DNA of 64,000 nucleotides, from NCBI GenBank assembly GCA_963816545.1, contig CAWFLE010000001.1, positions 620,001-684,000 of the forward strand, in the 5' to 3' direction. Source of the stretch: Albimonas sp963816545. Lineage in GTDB: Bacteria; Pseudomonadota; Alphaproteobacteria; Rhodobacterales; Rhodobacteraceae. Shown here piece after piece: positions 1 through 9,024 of the stretch. The notes beneath the pieces are model-generated. The model did not search any database. It had not been told where the DNA came from and saw nothing but the letters and a program-made list of their open reading frames with translations. The stretch's first letter is position 1. The number at the start of each line of letters is the position of its first letter. A program made the translations under genes and the position numbers.

Positions 1-2
1 CC

Positions 3-473
3 TTCAACCCGATGTCCGGCCTGTTCGAGGTCAACGGCTCCACCACCGTCTCCAACGTGGACGCGGTCCTCTGGGGCGTGGAGGCCGAGGCCCGCTACGA
101 CGTCCCCCGCTGGTACGCCGGCCTCGGCCTCTCCGTCCCCCGCGGGCGGGCGCAGGACGGGGGTGCGCTCGGCTCCATCCCGCAGGACAAGCTGTTCCTG
201 ACCGCCGGCTACCGCCCGGTCCCGGAGGTCGAGCTCGGCGCCCGCGCCACCTTCCGCGACGGTCAGGACGACATCCCCGCCGAAGGGTCCGGGACCGACG
301 GCTCCGCGGTCTTCGACCTCTTCGTGCAGTGGACCCCCGACCGGGGCCCGCTGGAGGGCGCCAGCTTCCTCGCCGGCGTGGACAACGTGTTCGACGCGAC
401 CTACCGCCTCCACCCCAACGGCCTGAACCAGACCGGCCGCGCTTTCAAGATCGCCGCCTCGGTGGCGTTCTGA
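3..473 (+). CDS. TonB-dependent heme/hemoglobin receptor, C-terminal part
   Basis: The last 156 codons of an outer-membrane receptor; the frame is open from the window edge, so the 5' end lies outside. The translation has the alternating pattern of beta-barrel strands, the near-terminal motif DNVFDATYR seen in TonB-dependent receptors, and ends in phenylalanine (ASVAF), the usual signal for insertion by the BAM complex. The hmuTUV genes follow on the same strand, so the ligand is most likely heme or hemoglobin, taken up with energy from TonB-ExbBD. The plug domain and TonB box are not visible here. The substrate is inferred from context, the family from sequence. Confidence 0.85.
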   Translation, partial: FNPMSGLFEVNGSTTVSNVDAVLWGVEAEARYDVPRWYAGLGLSVPRGRAQDGGALGSIPQDKLFLTAGYRPVPEVELGARATFRDGQDDIPAEGSGTDGSAVFDLFVQWTPDRGPLEGASFLAGVDNVFDATYRLHPNGLNQTGRAFKIAASVAF

Positions 474-687
474 ACCCGATGCGGACCTTGCGCCCCCATA
501 CGGACGCCTCCGCGCCGCCGGCCCATCCCGGCGGCGCGCGCGCGGCCCGTCCACCCCGCCCCCGGCACAAGCCTCGCCGACCGCGCGGCCCGTCCGCCCC
601 TGCGCCGCGCCGCCCGACGCCTGCGCCCAGGCGCCGGCCCGACCTCGCCGCCCGCCCCATGACCCCCGCCCCCTGAAGGAGCCCGCC

Positions 688-1539
688 ATGCGCCGCCTCG
701 TCCTCGCCGCCGCCCTCGCGCTCCTCGCCCCGCCCCTCGCCGCGGCCGAGCGCCTCGCCATCGCCGGCGGAGACCTGACCGAGATCGCCTTCGCGCTGGG
801 CGAGGGCGACCGCATCGTCGGCGTCGACTCCACCTCCGTCTTCCCGCCCGAGGCGCAGGCCCTGCCCCGGATGGGCTACCTGCGCCGCCTCTCGCCCGAA
901 GGGGTGCTCGCCCTCTCCCCCGACCGCCTGATCGCCGCCCCCGACGCGGGCCCCTCCTCGGCGCTCGACGCCCTGCGCGCCGCCGGCCTCGACATCCTGA
1001 TGGCCCCCGAAGGCGAGCGCCTCCAGGACGTCCCCGCCAAGCTGCGCTTCATGGGCGAGGCGCTCGACCGCCCCGCCGAAGCCGAAGCCCTCGCCGCCCG
1101 CTTCGAGGCCGACCTCGCCGAGGTCCGCGCCAGGACCGCCCGCCTGCCGGACCGCCCCCGCGTCCTGTTCCTGCTCTCCGTCGCCCGCGGCGCCCCCACC
1201 GCGGCCGGCGCCGGCACCTCCGCGGCGCAGGTGATCGAAGCCGCCGGCGGCGTCCTCGCCACGCCCGGATTCGAAGGCTGGAAGCCCGTCTCCACCGAGG
1301 CCCTCCTCGCCGCCGCCCCCGACGTGGTGGTGATGATGGACGGCCACGCCGCGCGTGCGGGCGGCGAGGCCGGGATCATGGCCCTCCCCGGCCTCTCCCT
1401 CACCCAAGCGGCCCGCGAGGGACGCTTCCTGACGGTGGACGGCGTGCGCCTGCTGGGCTTCGGCCCCCGCACCCCGGCCGCGATCGCCGACCTCGCCCGG
1501 ATGCTCCAGCCCGAGGCGGCCGCGGAGCTGGGCCTGTGA
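688..1539 (+). CDS. hmuT: Periplasmic heme-binding protein HmuT
   Basis: 283 aa substrate-binding protein of a heme ABC importer. Residues 1-20 form a signal peptide (MRR, hydrophobic core, cleavage near LAAA-ER). The mature part begins with LAIAGGDLTEIAFALG and carries RMGYLRRLSPEG at about residues 63-74, both typical of HmuT/PhuT class III binding proteins. The length is normal for the family. It would carry heme from the TonB receptor to HmuUV. An AAGGAGC ribosome site lies just before the ATG. The 214 bp between the receptor and hmuT is C/G-rich without a convincing gene. Family assignment is strong; heme specificity follows from the gene neighbourhood. Confidence 0.92.
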   Translation: MRRLVLAAALALLAPPLAAAERLAIAGGDLTEIAFALGEGDRIVGVDSTSVFPPEAQALPRMGYLRRLSPEGVLALSPDRLIAAPDAGPSSALDALRAAGLDILMAPEGERLQDVPAKLRFMGEALDRPAEAEALAARFEADLAEVRARTARLPDRPRVLFLLSVARGAPTAAGAGTSAAQVIEAAGGVLATPGFEGWKPVSTEALLAAAPDVVVMMDGHAARAGGEAGIMALPGLSLTQAAREGRFLTVDGVRLLGFGPRTPAAIADLARMLQPEAAAELGL

Positions 1540-1733
1540 CCCCCCGACGCCCGGCGAGACACCCCCGGCGCAGGCGCCGCGCCCGCCGTCACGCCCCTTG
1601 CGACGCCCCCGCCCGCGGCGCGTTCCGGGCGTCCCGCCTCTGGCCCGGCGCCCCTGACCCCGGGCGGGAACACCTCGAACGCTCCGCAACCCGCGGCCCC
1701 ACCCGCCCCCCTCGCGCCCATGGCCGCGGGGCG

Positions 1734-1774
1734 CCCTCCCTCCCCCGCCTGCGGGGGAGGGCAGGGGTGGGGGC
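1734..1774 (+). repeat. Dispersed palindromic repeat, family R1, copy a
   Basis: An intergenic palindrome between hmuT and hmuU: CTCCCCCGC, CT, GCGGGGGAG, followed by the tail CAGGGGTGGGGGC. Near-identical copies lie at 19556-19596 (opposite strand), 51652-51691 and 56022-56060. It would form a strong hairpin in the hmuTU transcript. It occupies the stretch between the hmuT stop and the start of hmuU; the reading frame stays open across it by chance. Confidence 0.85.
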
Positions 1775-1835
1775 GTGCCGCCCCGCGCCGCCCGAGGCCC
1801 GCCCCGCGCCGGAGCGCACGCCGTTGACGCCCCTC

Positions 1836-2861
1836 ATGCGCAGCCCTGCGGCCCCGATCCTGGCCGCCCTCGCCGCGACGCTCCTCGCCCTCGCGCTGGC
1901 GGAGCTTGCGCTGGGCCCCGCCGGCATCGCGCCGGGCCGCGCGCTCTCGGCCCTTTTCGGGGGGGCGGACGCGGCCGACCGCGCCATCCTCCAGCAGATC
2001 CGCGCGCCCCGCCTCGCGCTCGGCTGCGCCACCGGCGCGGCCCTCGCCCTCGCGGGCGCCGCGCTCCAGGGGATGCTCCGCAACCCGCTGGCCGAACCCG
2101 GCCTCGTGGGCGCCACCGCGGGCGCCTCGCTGGGCGCCGTGACCGCCATCGTCCTGGGCGGCGCCGTCGCCGGCGCGCTCCCGCCCGCGCTGCGCCAGTT
2201 CCTGCTGCCCGCCGCCGCCTTCCTCGGGGCGGGCGCGGCCATGGCCTTCGTCTTCGCCGTCGCCCGCCGGGCCGGAGAAACCTCCGTCGCGACCCTGATC
2301 CTCGCCGGCGTCGCGGTCACCGCCATCGCCTTCGCCGGCATGGGCGCCCTGATCTACATATCCGACGACTCCCAGCTCCGCGAGCTGACCTTCTGGACCA
2401 TGGGCGGCCTCGGCGGCGCCGGGTGGCCGCTGGTCCTCCCCGCCCTGATCCTCACGGCGGCCACGGTTCCCGTCTTCGCCTTCCACGCCCGGGCGCTGGA
2501 CCTCTTCCAGCTCGGCGAGCGCGCCGCCTTCCACGCCGGCCTCGACGTGGAGCGCGCCAAGCTCCGCCTCGGCGTCGCCGCCGCGCTGGCCGTCGGAGGC
2601 GCCACCGCCGCCGCCGGCCCCGTCGGCTTCATCGGCCTCGTGGCCCCGCACCTCGCGCGGCTCACCTTCGGCCCCTCCCACCGCCGCGTCCTGCCCGGCG
2701 CCGCCGCCTACGGCATCGCCCTGACGCTGGCCGCCGACCTGTGCGTGCGCCTCGTCGCCCCGCCGGCGGAGCCGCCCATCGGCCTCGCCACCTCGCTCAT
2801 CGGCGGACCGTTCTTCCTGTGGCTGCTGATGCGCGACCTCCGGGGGCCCCGACATGCCTGA
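1836..2861 (+). CDS. hmuU: Heme ABC transporter permease HmuU
   Basis: 341 aa FecCD-family inner-membrane permease. The start is placed at ATG 1836 (MRSPAAP); the frame is open further upstream, but that part is Arg/Pro-rich and covers the R1 repeat. Family hallmarks are IRAPRLALG, LRNPLAEPGLVGATAG at about residues 80-95 and GFIGLVAPHLARL near residue 270, the loop that contacts the ATPase. About ten membrane segments are predictable by eye. It pairs with HmuV to move heme from HmuT into the cytoplasm. Length and motifs are normal. A TTG four codons upstream (1824) is an alternative start. Confidence 0.92.
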   Translation: MRSPAAPILAALAATLLALALAELALGPAGIAPGRALSALFGGADAADRAILQQIRAPRLALGCATGAALALAGAALQGMLRNPLAEPGLVGATAGASLGAVTAIVLGGAVAGALPPALRQFLLPAAAFLGAGAAMAFVFAVARRAGETSVATLILAGVAVTAIAFAGMGALIYISDDSQLRELTFWTMGGLGGAGWPLVLPALILTAATVPVFAFHARALDLFQLGERAAFHAGLDVERAKLRLGVAAALAVGGATAAAGPVGFIGLVAPHLARLTFGPSHRRVLPGAAAYGIALTLAADLCVRLVAPPAEPPIGLATSLIGGPFFLWLLMRDLRGPRHA

Positions 2862-2947
2862 CGCGACCGCCTTCCCGGTCGGCCGGCGCGCCATCGCGCC
2901 CGGCCCCCGCACACCCCTCCCCCGGCCGAAAGCCCGGGCCCCCCGCC

Positions 2948-3763
2948 ATGCTTGAAGCCCGGGACATCCACGCCAGCTTCGGGCGCGCCCCCGCCCTCCG
3001 CGGCGCCACGCTGTCCGCCCGGCCCGGAGAGCTCCTCGCCCTCGTTGGCCCCAACGGCGCGGGCAAGTCCACGCTGCTGGCCTGTCTCTCCGGCGCCATG
3101 GCGTTCTCCGGCCACGCGAGCCTCGATGGCCAGCACCCCCGCCGCCTCGCGCCCGCCGCCCTCGCCCGCCTCCGCGCGGTGCTGGAACAGACCCCCGGCC
3201 TCGGCGCCCCCTTCCCCGTCCGCACGCTGGCCGCCCTCGCCATCCCGCGCGAGATCCCCCCGCAGGAGGCCGCCGGGATCGTCGCCCGGGCCCTCGCCCT
3301 CACCGGCCTGACCGCCCACGCCGACCGCCCCGCCACCCACCTCTCGGGCGGCGAGCGTCGGCGCGCCCACCTCGCCCGCGCGCTGGCGCAGCTGGAGGCC
3401 GGCCGCCGCCTCGGCGCCGGCCGCTGGCTCCTGCTGGACGAGCCGGCCGCGAACCTCGACCCCGCGCAGGCCGCCTCCGCCCTGCGCGCCGCGCAAACCG
3501 CCGCCCGCGATGGCGCGGGCGTGATCGCGGTCCTCCACGAACTGGACCTCGCGGCCGCCTTCGCCGACCGTGTGGCCCTGATGTCCGAGGGCCGCGTCGT
3601 CGCACTCGGCCCGCCCGAGGAAGCCCTGGCGCCCGAAACCCTGCACCGGGTCTACGGCCTGCCCATGAAGACCATCCGCCTCGGCGGCGCCCTCCGGGTG
3701 CTGCCGGACTGGACCGACCCCGCCCCCCAGGGGCCCGCAACAGGAGCCACCCCATGTTCATAG
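2948..3763 (+). CDS. hmuV: Heme ABC transporter ATP-binding protein HmuV
   Basis: 271 aa ATPase of the heme importer. Walker A is GPNGAGKST (residues 34-42), the signature is LSGGERRR (about residue 133) and Walker B is WLLLDEPAANLD (about residue 155), followed by the H-loop in VLHELD. The start ATG at 2948 gives a protein of the usual HmuV length; the frame is open upstream but non-coding in character. It lies 86 bp after hmuU, and its last codons overlap the start of the next gene by 10 bp, so the genes are probably translated together. Confidence 0.93.
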   Translation: MLEARDIHASFGRAPALRGATLSARPGELLALVGPNGAGKSTLLACLSGAMAFSGHASLDGQHPRRLAPAALARLRAVLEQTPGLGAPFPVRTLAALAIPREIPPQEAAGIVARALALTGLTAHADRPATHLSGGERRRAHLARALAQLEAGRRLGAGRWLLLDEPAANLDPAQAASALRAAQTAARDGAGVIAVLHELDLAAAFADRVALMSEGRVVALGPPEEALAPETLHRVYGLPMKTIRLGGALRVLPDWTDPAPQGPATGATPCS

Positions 3764-4065
3764 CCATGAACCGCTTTCAGGTGATGCGCGGCAGCGAAGC
3801 CGACTTCGAGACGATCTGGCGCAACCGCGACCGCCGCCTGTCCGAGATGGAGGGCTTCGTCTCCTTCCAGCTCCTCCAGGGGCCGGAGGCCGAGGATCAC
3901 ACCCTCTACGTCTCCCACACCATCTGGCGGGATCGCGCGTCGTTCGAGGCCTGGACGAAGTCCGAGCAGTTCCGCGACGCCCACAAGAACGCCGGCAGGA
4001 ACAAGCCCCTCTACATCGGCGGCCCCCGCTTCGAGGGGTTCGACTCGGTGCTCGAGGAGTCCTGA
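3754..4065 (+). CDS. IsdG/HmuQ-type heme-degrading monooxygenase (ABM domain)
   Basis: 103 aa ferredoxin-like ABM-domain protein. Asn6, Trp67 and His77 fall at almost exactly the positions of the IsdG/IsdI catalytic triad (Asn6/7, Trp66/67, His76/77), with W in EAWTKS and H in RDAHKNAG. This, plus a 10 bp overlap with hmuV, supports a role in opening imported heme in the cytoplasm to release iron. The exact product (biliverdin-like or staphylobilin-like) cannot be read from sequence. Many ABM proteins act on other substrates, so the heme role is an inference from the triad and operon position. Confidence 0.82.
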   Translation: MFIAMNRFQVMRGSEADFETIWRNRDRRLSEMEGFVSFQLLQGPEAEDHTLYVSHTIWRDRASFEAWTKSEQFRDAHKNAGRNKPLYIGGPRFEGFDSVLEES

Positions 4066-4072
4066 CCCGGCC

Positions 4073-4097
4073 GCAGGCGGCTTACGCGGCCGCCTGC
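4073..4097. terminator. Stem-loop between convergent genes (likely bidirectional terminator)
   Basis: GCAGGCGGC (4073-4081) and GCCGCCTGC (4089-4097) form a perfect 9 bp stem with a 7-base loop. It sits exactly between the end of the heme operon and the convergent MFS gene and overlaps the last codons of the latter. There is no clear T-run, so it may work with Rho. Confidence 0.5.
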
Positions 4098-5296
4098 ACC
4101 CCCCGCGCGCTGCGCGAGCGCGCCAGCAGCACCCCGATCAGCGCGATGTTCACGAAGTTCCACGCGATCCCGTTGAGGAACGCGAGGTCATACGACCCCG
4201 CCATGTCGTATATCCACCCCGACATCCACCCGCCCAGCGCCATCCCGATGATGGTGGACATGATGACGAGGCCCACGCGCGCCCCCGCCTCCTTCGCCGG
4301 CAGATATTCCCGCACGATGATCGCATAGGCGGGCACGATCCCACCCTGCGCCAGCCCGAACACCAGGCTCACCACATACAACGACGCCAGCCCGTCGAAC
4401 GGCAGATACAGAAACAGCGCGATGCACTGGAGCACGGACCCGATCAGCAGGGTCGCCGGCCCGCCGATCCGGTCCGCCACCATCCCCGACGCGAGCCGGG
4501 AAACCACGCCCCCCGCCAGCATCAGCGACAGCATCTCCGCCCCCACCGCCGGCCCGTAGCCGAGGTCCACGCACAGCCCCACGATATGAACCTGCGGCAT
4601 GGACATCGCCACGCAGCACGCCACGCCCGCGGCGCACAGCATCGCCTGCAACGCCCGCGGCGACAGCCCGGCCGAGCGGATGTTGGCCTGCGCCGTCCCC
4701 GCGCCCGTGGCCGCGGCATCCACCGGCAACCTCCGGCGCAGCAGCATCCCCAGCGGCCCGATCAGGATCAGGCTCAGCACCGCCATGGCCGCGTAGGACG
4801 CCCGCCACCCCTCGGCCGCCATCAGCGGCGCCAGCGCCACCGGCCACACCACGCCCGCCAGGTAATTGCCGCTCGCCGCGATGGCGACCGCGATGCCCCT
4901 GCGCTTCTGGAACCAGTGCGAGATATCCGCCACCAGCGGCGCGAAGCACGAGGCCGCGCCCAGCCCGATCAGGAACTGCAGCCCCGCATAGACCGCGAAG
5001 GTCCCGGTCAGGGCCGCGAGCCCGTAGGCCGCCGCCACCACCGCCCCCGCGCCCCACAGCACGCGCGTGACCCCGACCCGGTCCACCGCCCGGCCGATCA
5101 GCAGGCTCCCCAGCGCGAACCCGCCCATGGTGGCGGAATAGGCCAGCGAGGCGTCCCCCCGCTCCACCCCGAAATCCCGCCCCACGGCGGGCAGCACGAT
5201 GACGATGGACCACATCCCCGCGCTGCCGATGGTGGCGACGCCGAGGGTGATGAGAAGGCGGATCCAGGAGTACCGGCTGTCGAGGATATCGGTCAT
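4082..5296 (-). CDS. MFS transporter, monocarboxylate/OFA-like
   Basis: 404 aa major facilitator with about 12 hydrophobic helices in two halves. The loop after helix 2 has GRAVDRVG, a version of the MFS motif A, and the second half has the related ADRIGG. The style resembles the oxalate/formate antiporter and monocarboxylate-transporter-like group of alphaproteobacteria, but the substrate cannot be named. ATG 5296 is preferred; a GTG three codons upstream is possible, and neither has a strong ribosome site. It stands alone, convergent with the heme operon. Confidence 0.75.
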   Translation of the reverse strand: MTDILDSRYSWIRLLITLGVATIGSAGMWSIVIVLPAVGRDFGVERGDASLAYSATMGGFALGSLLIGRAVDRVGVTRVLWGAGAVVAAAYGLAALTGTFAVYAGLQFLIGLGAASCFAPLVADISHWFQKRRGIAVAIAASGNYLAGVVWPVALAPLMAAEGWRASYAAMAVLSLILIGPLGMLLRRRLPVDAAATGAGTAQANIRSAGLSPRALQAMLCAAGVACCVAMSMPQVHIVGLCVDLGYGPAVGAEMLSLMLAGGVVSRLASGMVADRIGGPATLLIGSVLQCIALFLYLPFDGLASLYVVSLVFGLAQGGIVPAYAIIVREYLPAKEAGARVGLVIMSTIIGMALGGWMSGWIYDMAGSYDLAFLNGIAWNFVNIALIGVLLARSRSARGVQAAA

Positions 5297-6273
5297 GGCG
5301 CGCACGCTAGAGCCGCCGCAGCGGCAAGTATAGCGGGCTCGCGCTCTCCCTGGTCCTGCCGCGCCCGCCCCCGCGGCGCCGGTCTCGCCCCCTGCCGGCC
5401 CCCCGCAGCCGCTCCGGCCTCACCATCTCGCCCCGCTCCGGCCCCGGCCATGATGGCGTTCCGCGCCGATGGCGGCCGGCCGCCGGGGATCAAGCCCAAC
5501 CTGCGGTGGTCCCGCCCTCCCTGGAGAAGCAGGCGCTGGCGCTGCTCGGCGCCGGGACCAAGGACGGGGCCAGGCCGAACGTCTGGAAGAAGACCGCCGA
5601 ACCGGTCGGGGCGCCTTGCCTCACCGTCTGACCTCGCGACCGCATGGGACGCCTTCATGCAGGACCTGTTCCTCGCCAGCTGCGACCGCGAGCTGACGGC
5701 CGCCTCGGGCGAGGCGCCCGAGCGGGGCGCCTTCTCCCCGCGGACGGGATCGGCGGGCTCGACGTCGCAGCCAGCTCCTGCGCGACCCTCGGACGCTGAT
5801 CGAGGATTTCGAGACCGGCAGGCTCGACCTGCCGGTCGACGACCGCCACCGGAACGAAGGAGCGGCGGGGGCCGGTCCCGGCGGCCGGCTGGATCAAGCG
5901 GCTGACGCTGGCGGCGACCGGCATCCGGGGCCGCGTCGCCTGGACCGGCCGCGCCACGGCGCTGATCGCGGCGATGGAGCATCGCCACCCCGGCTCGTCC
6001 TTCTTTCACCGCAAGGGTCGGACCATCGCCCGCCCGAAGGGAGCCGGCCTGGTCCACGGCCCGAACCTGAAGCTGGCGTCCCCCCCGCCGCCGGGGCGAA
6101 CCTGCGCCGATGCCGCCGAAGATGATCGCCCGCCTCGCATGGCGGTACTGACGCGGGAGCTTGCCGCGGCGCGAGACCTGACGGCGCAGCTCGCGGCGCT
6201 CCCGGACGCTGCCTTGAACAACCGTTCACCGGGCGTTGAAGAGGCCGTTCGGACGCCCTCGACGGCCCCCTGA
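5297..6273. other. Gene-poor stretch of about 1 kb, possible decayed coding remnants
   Basis: No intact gene is convincing here. On the plus strand there are short stretches with protein-like composition: a frame from GTG 5506 to TGA 5631 (LEKQALALLGAGTKDG), a piece near 5640-5720 (AWDAFMQDLFLASCDRELTA), one near 5800 (LIEDFETGRLDLP) and one from about 5895 to 6270 (WIKRLTLAATGIRGRVAW onward). They lie in different frames and are separated by shifts or stops, as expected of an old degenerate gene on the plus strand. I could not assign a family. No insertion-sequence ends were found. Confidence 0.35.
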
Positions 6274-7506
6274 TCACCCGAACAGCGACCCGTCCAGCTC
6301 CGCCGCCGCCCGGCGCCCCGAAAGCCCCAGCGTCAGGTCGAACTCGGCCACGAGGTTCTCCAGCACCTCCCGAACCCCCGCCTCGCCCCCGAGCGCCAGC
6401 CCGTAGGCGTAGGGCCGCCCCAGAAGCACCGCCCGCGCACCCAGCGCCAGCGCCTTCGCCACGTCGGCCCCGGACCTCGCCCCGCTGTCGAACAGGACAG
6501 GAACGCGCCCCGCCACCGCCTCGACCACCCCCGGCAGCGCATCCAGCGCCCCGACCGCGCCATCCACCTGCCGCCCCCCGTGGTTGGAGACCACGATCCC
6601 GTCCGCCCCCGCCTCCAGCGCCAGCCTCGCGTCCTCGGGATGCACGATCCCCTTCAGAACCACCGGCAGCGAGGTCCAGCCCTTCAGCCGCGCCACGTCC
6701 TCCCACACCAGGTCGGGGCGCGAATACGTGCCCACGAAGCGCGCCACCGCCTGCGTCGTCTCCTTCACCGAAAGCCCCGCCGGCCGGTACCGCAGCAGCT
6801 CCGCCACCGACCGCGCGAACCCGAAGCCCGGCCTCGGCCGCGCGCCCGCCTCCACCGCTTCCTCCAGCGCCCGGAACACGGGGTCCGAGGCGTAGTTGGC
6901 GATCCCCCGCCCCCGTAGGAACGGCAGATACGCCCCCGCCAGATCCCTCGGCCGCCACCCCAGCTCCGTGGTGTCCAGCGTCAGCACGATGGCCTCGCAG
7001 CCGGCGCGCTCCGCCCGCTCCACGAAGCTGCGGGCCACCTCGTCCCGGATCGACCAGTATAGCTGGAACCACGCGGGCCCGGCGGCCTCCGCCACCTCCT
7101 CCAACGGCCAGCAGGCCTGGCTGGAGATCGTGAAGGTCAGCCCCAGCGCGCCCGCCGCCTTCGCGGCCGCCACGTCCGCCCCCGGATGCGCCATGTCCAG
7201 CACCCCGAGGGGCGCCAGCCCCACCGGCGCCGGCCACCGCCGCCCCAGCACCTCCACCGAGAGATCCCGCGCCGACACGTCCCGCAGCATCCGCGGCACG
7301 ATCCGCCTGCGCTCGAACGCCTCCAGGTTGGCCGCCATGGTCCGCTCGGACCCCGCGCCGCCGGCGATGTAGGCGCCCCCGTTGCGGCTCATCCGCGCCA
7401 GCGCCGCCGCCTCCAGCGCCCGCGCCTCGGGAGGAACCCGGCTCCTGCGCCCCGCCAGCCCGCCGAGGAACACCGCCGTCTGCCGCGTCCGCCCGACGCT
7501 CGCCAT
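6274..7506 (-). CDS. FMN-dependent alpha-hydroxy-acid oxidase, lactate 2-monooxygenase-like
   Basis: 410 aa TIM-barrel flavoenzyme of the glycolate oxidase/lactate dehydrogenase family. Recognisable signatures are YIAGGAGSERTM (FMN site), APLGVLDMAHP, TLDTTELGWRPRDL, AYLPFLRGRGIANY, VLKGIVHPEDA (lysine) and the active-site VSNHGGRQVDGA. The GWRPRDL and IANYASDPVF segments are typical of the lactate 2-monooxygenase branch rather than of lactate dehydrogenase. ATG 7506 has GGGAGGT six bases upstream. It is last in a minus-strand run with the ferredoxin reductase and the Baeyer-Villiger-type monooxygenase. The true hydroxy-acid substrate is unknown. Confidence 0.82.
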   Translation of the reverse strand: MASVGRTRQTAVFLGGLAGRRSRVPPEARALEAAALARMSRNGGAYIAGGAGSERTMAANLEAFERRRIVPRMLRDVSARDLSVEVLGRRWPAPVGLAPLGVLDMAHPGADVAAAKAAGALGLTFTISSQACWPLEEVAEAAGPAWFQLYWSIRDEVARSFVERAERAGCEAIVLTLDTTELGWRPRDLAGAYLPFLRGRGIANYASDPVFRALEEAVEAGARPRPGFGFARSVAELLRYRPAGLSVKETTQAVARFVGTYSRPDLVWEDVARLKGWTSLPVVLKGIVHPEDARLALEAGADGIVVSNHGGRQVDGAVGALDALPGVVEAVAGRVPVLFDSGARSGADVAKALALGARAVLLGRPYAYGLALGGEAGVREVLENLVAEFDLTLGLSGRRAAAELDGSLFG

Positions 7507-7584
7507 GAATGACCTCCCCGCCTGCGCCCCGCGGCGCTCCGCCAAAGCTCGCGGCCCTGCCGCGGAGGCGCTGCGCCGCCGGTC

Positions 7585-7730
7585 CCGCCTCCGGCTCCGC
7601 GTCCGCCCGCGGCGCAGGGCGCGCGCCCGGCCTTTGGCGGCCGTCGCCACCCGGCGCCCGCCCCCCGCGCTACGGGCCCACCGGCCGCCACGGGCGAGAC
7701 CGCCGGCGCAGCGCCTCCGCAGAAGGCCTA
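7585..7730 (-). repeat. About 150 bp gene-end repeat, family R3, copy a
   Basis: A stretch between two co-directional genes that matches 9025-9178 in blocks: GGCGGCCGTCGCCAC, then CCGCCGGCGC, then CGCCTCCGCAG, and the upstream block CCGCCTCCGGC. Both copies sit just downstream of a minus-strand gene, inside the same presumed operon. The stretch is rich in short inverted pieces able to fold in RNA. No protein is supported. Confidence 0.6.
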
Positions 7731-8948
7731 GCCTGCCGTCTCCAGCCCCACCGCCCGCAGGTTCCAGCCGGCGGCCTCCAGCTCCTCGCGCGTCACGTCG
7801 GCCCGCGCGGCCAGCAGCCGGCGCGCGCCCATATGGTCGGCGGGCGCGTTCACCGTCTCCAGCCCCACGAACCGCCCGCCCTTGAAGCGGAAGACGCACA
7901 GCTTGCCGTCGCCGCGGTCCACCACCTCCAGCGCATCCGCGTCATGGGTCAGCCCGGCGATCTGCAGCTTCGCCTCCCCCTGATCGCTCCAGAACCACGG
8001 CACGGCGGTCAGCGGCGTCGGCCGACCGCACAGCGTGGCCGCCACCGCCCGCGCCCCGTCCACCGCGTTCTGCACCGACTCCAGCCGCAGCCGGTCCTGG
8101 CGCCCATGCGGCACGAAGCAGGCGCAGTCGCCCAGCGCATACACATCCGGGTCCGAGGTCCGCAGCTCCGCGTCCACCTCCACCCCGTTTCCGCACACCA
8201 GCCCCGCCTCGCGCGCCAGCTCCGCGTTGGGCACGATCCCCACCGCCATCACCACCAGGTCGCCGGCCACGACCTCGCCCCCCTTCAGGCGCACGCCTTC
8301 GGCCCGGCCTTCGCCCAGGATCGCCTCGGCCTGCGCGCCCAGCCGCAGGTCCACGCCCATCTCTCGGTGCAGGCGGTGGAAATGCTCCGACATCGGCTCC
8401 GAGACCACGCGCGACATCACCCGCCCCGCCGCCTCCAGCACCGAGACCTCGACCCCGAAGCCCCGCGCGACGGCGGCGAATTCCAGCCCGATGAACCCGC
8501 CCCCGATCACCACGGCGCGGCCCACATCGCCCATCCGCCCCCGGATCGCCTGCGCATCCGACAGCGTCCGCAGCTCCACCACGCCGTCCAGCCCCGCGCC
8601 CGGGATCTCCAGCCGCCGGTTCCGCGACCCGGTGGCGAGGATCAGCTTCCCGTAGGAAACCCGCCGCCCCCCCTCCAGCTCCAGCTCATGCGCGCCGGGA
8701 TCCAGCCGCGCGACCCGGCCCTCCACCAGCTCGATCCGGTTGTCGCGGAAGAACGCCTCGGGGCGCAGGGCCAGCCGCTCGGCCTTGCCGTCCTTCATGT
8801 AGGCCTTGGACAGGGGCGGGCGCTGGTAGGGCAGCCCCGGCTCGTCGCCCACCAGGATGATCTCGCCCTCCCAGCCCTCCTGCCGCAGGCTCGCCGCGGC
8901 CTGAAAGCCGCCCTGCCCCGCGCCCACGATGACCACACGTCCCTGCAT
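7728..8948 (-). CDS. Ferredoxin/rubredoxin reductase-like FAD-NAD(P)H oxidoreductase
   Basis: 406 aa pyridine-nucleotide oxidoreductase of the putidaredoxin/rhodocoxin reductase type. It has a first Rossmann motif VGAGQGGFQAA (8-18), PPLSKAYM (44-51), ATGSRNR (105-111), a second dinucleotide motif VIGGGFIGLEFA (147-158), YALGDCA (270-276) and the family's VPWFWSDQ (316-323). It would pass electrons from NAD(P)H to a small iron-sulfur protein, which is not encoded nearby. ATG 8948 has GGAGG five bases upstream, so it is a gene of its own, although the frame runs open into the upstream monooxygenase because of a one-base insertion there. Confidence 0.87.
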   Translation of the reverse strand: MQGRVVIVGAGQGGFQAAASLRQEGWEGEIILVGDEPGLPYQRPPLSKAYMKDGKAERLALRPEAFFRDNRIELVEGRVARLDPGAHELELEGGRRVSYGKLILATGSRNRRLEIPGAGLDGVVELRTLSDAQAIRGRMGDVGRAVVIGGGFIGLEFAAVARGFGVEVSVLEAAGRVMSRVVSEPMSEHFHRLHREMGVDLRLGAQAEAILGEGRAEGVRLKGGEVVAGDLVVMAVGIVPNAELAREAGLVCGNGVEVDAELRTSDPDVYALGDCACFVPHGRQDRLRLESVQNAVDGARAVAATLCGRPTPLTAVPWFWSDQGEAKLQIAGLTHDADALEVVDRGDGKLCVFRFKGGRFVGLETVNAPADHMGARRLLAARADVTREELEAAGWNLRAVGLETAG

Positions 8949-9024
8949 CCGCGCCTCCGCTGCCGTCGCCCCCTGCATAGACCCGAGGGCGCGCGATGCC
9001 AAACCGCCCGAGGCGCCGCGCGAA

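Noticed and set aside
1775..2947. Upstream extension of HmuV (662 codons in total)
   Set aside because: The added part overlaps hmuU and reads as Arg/Pro-rich noise; ATG 2948 gives the normal length.
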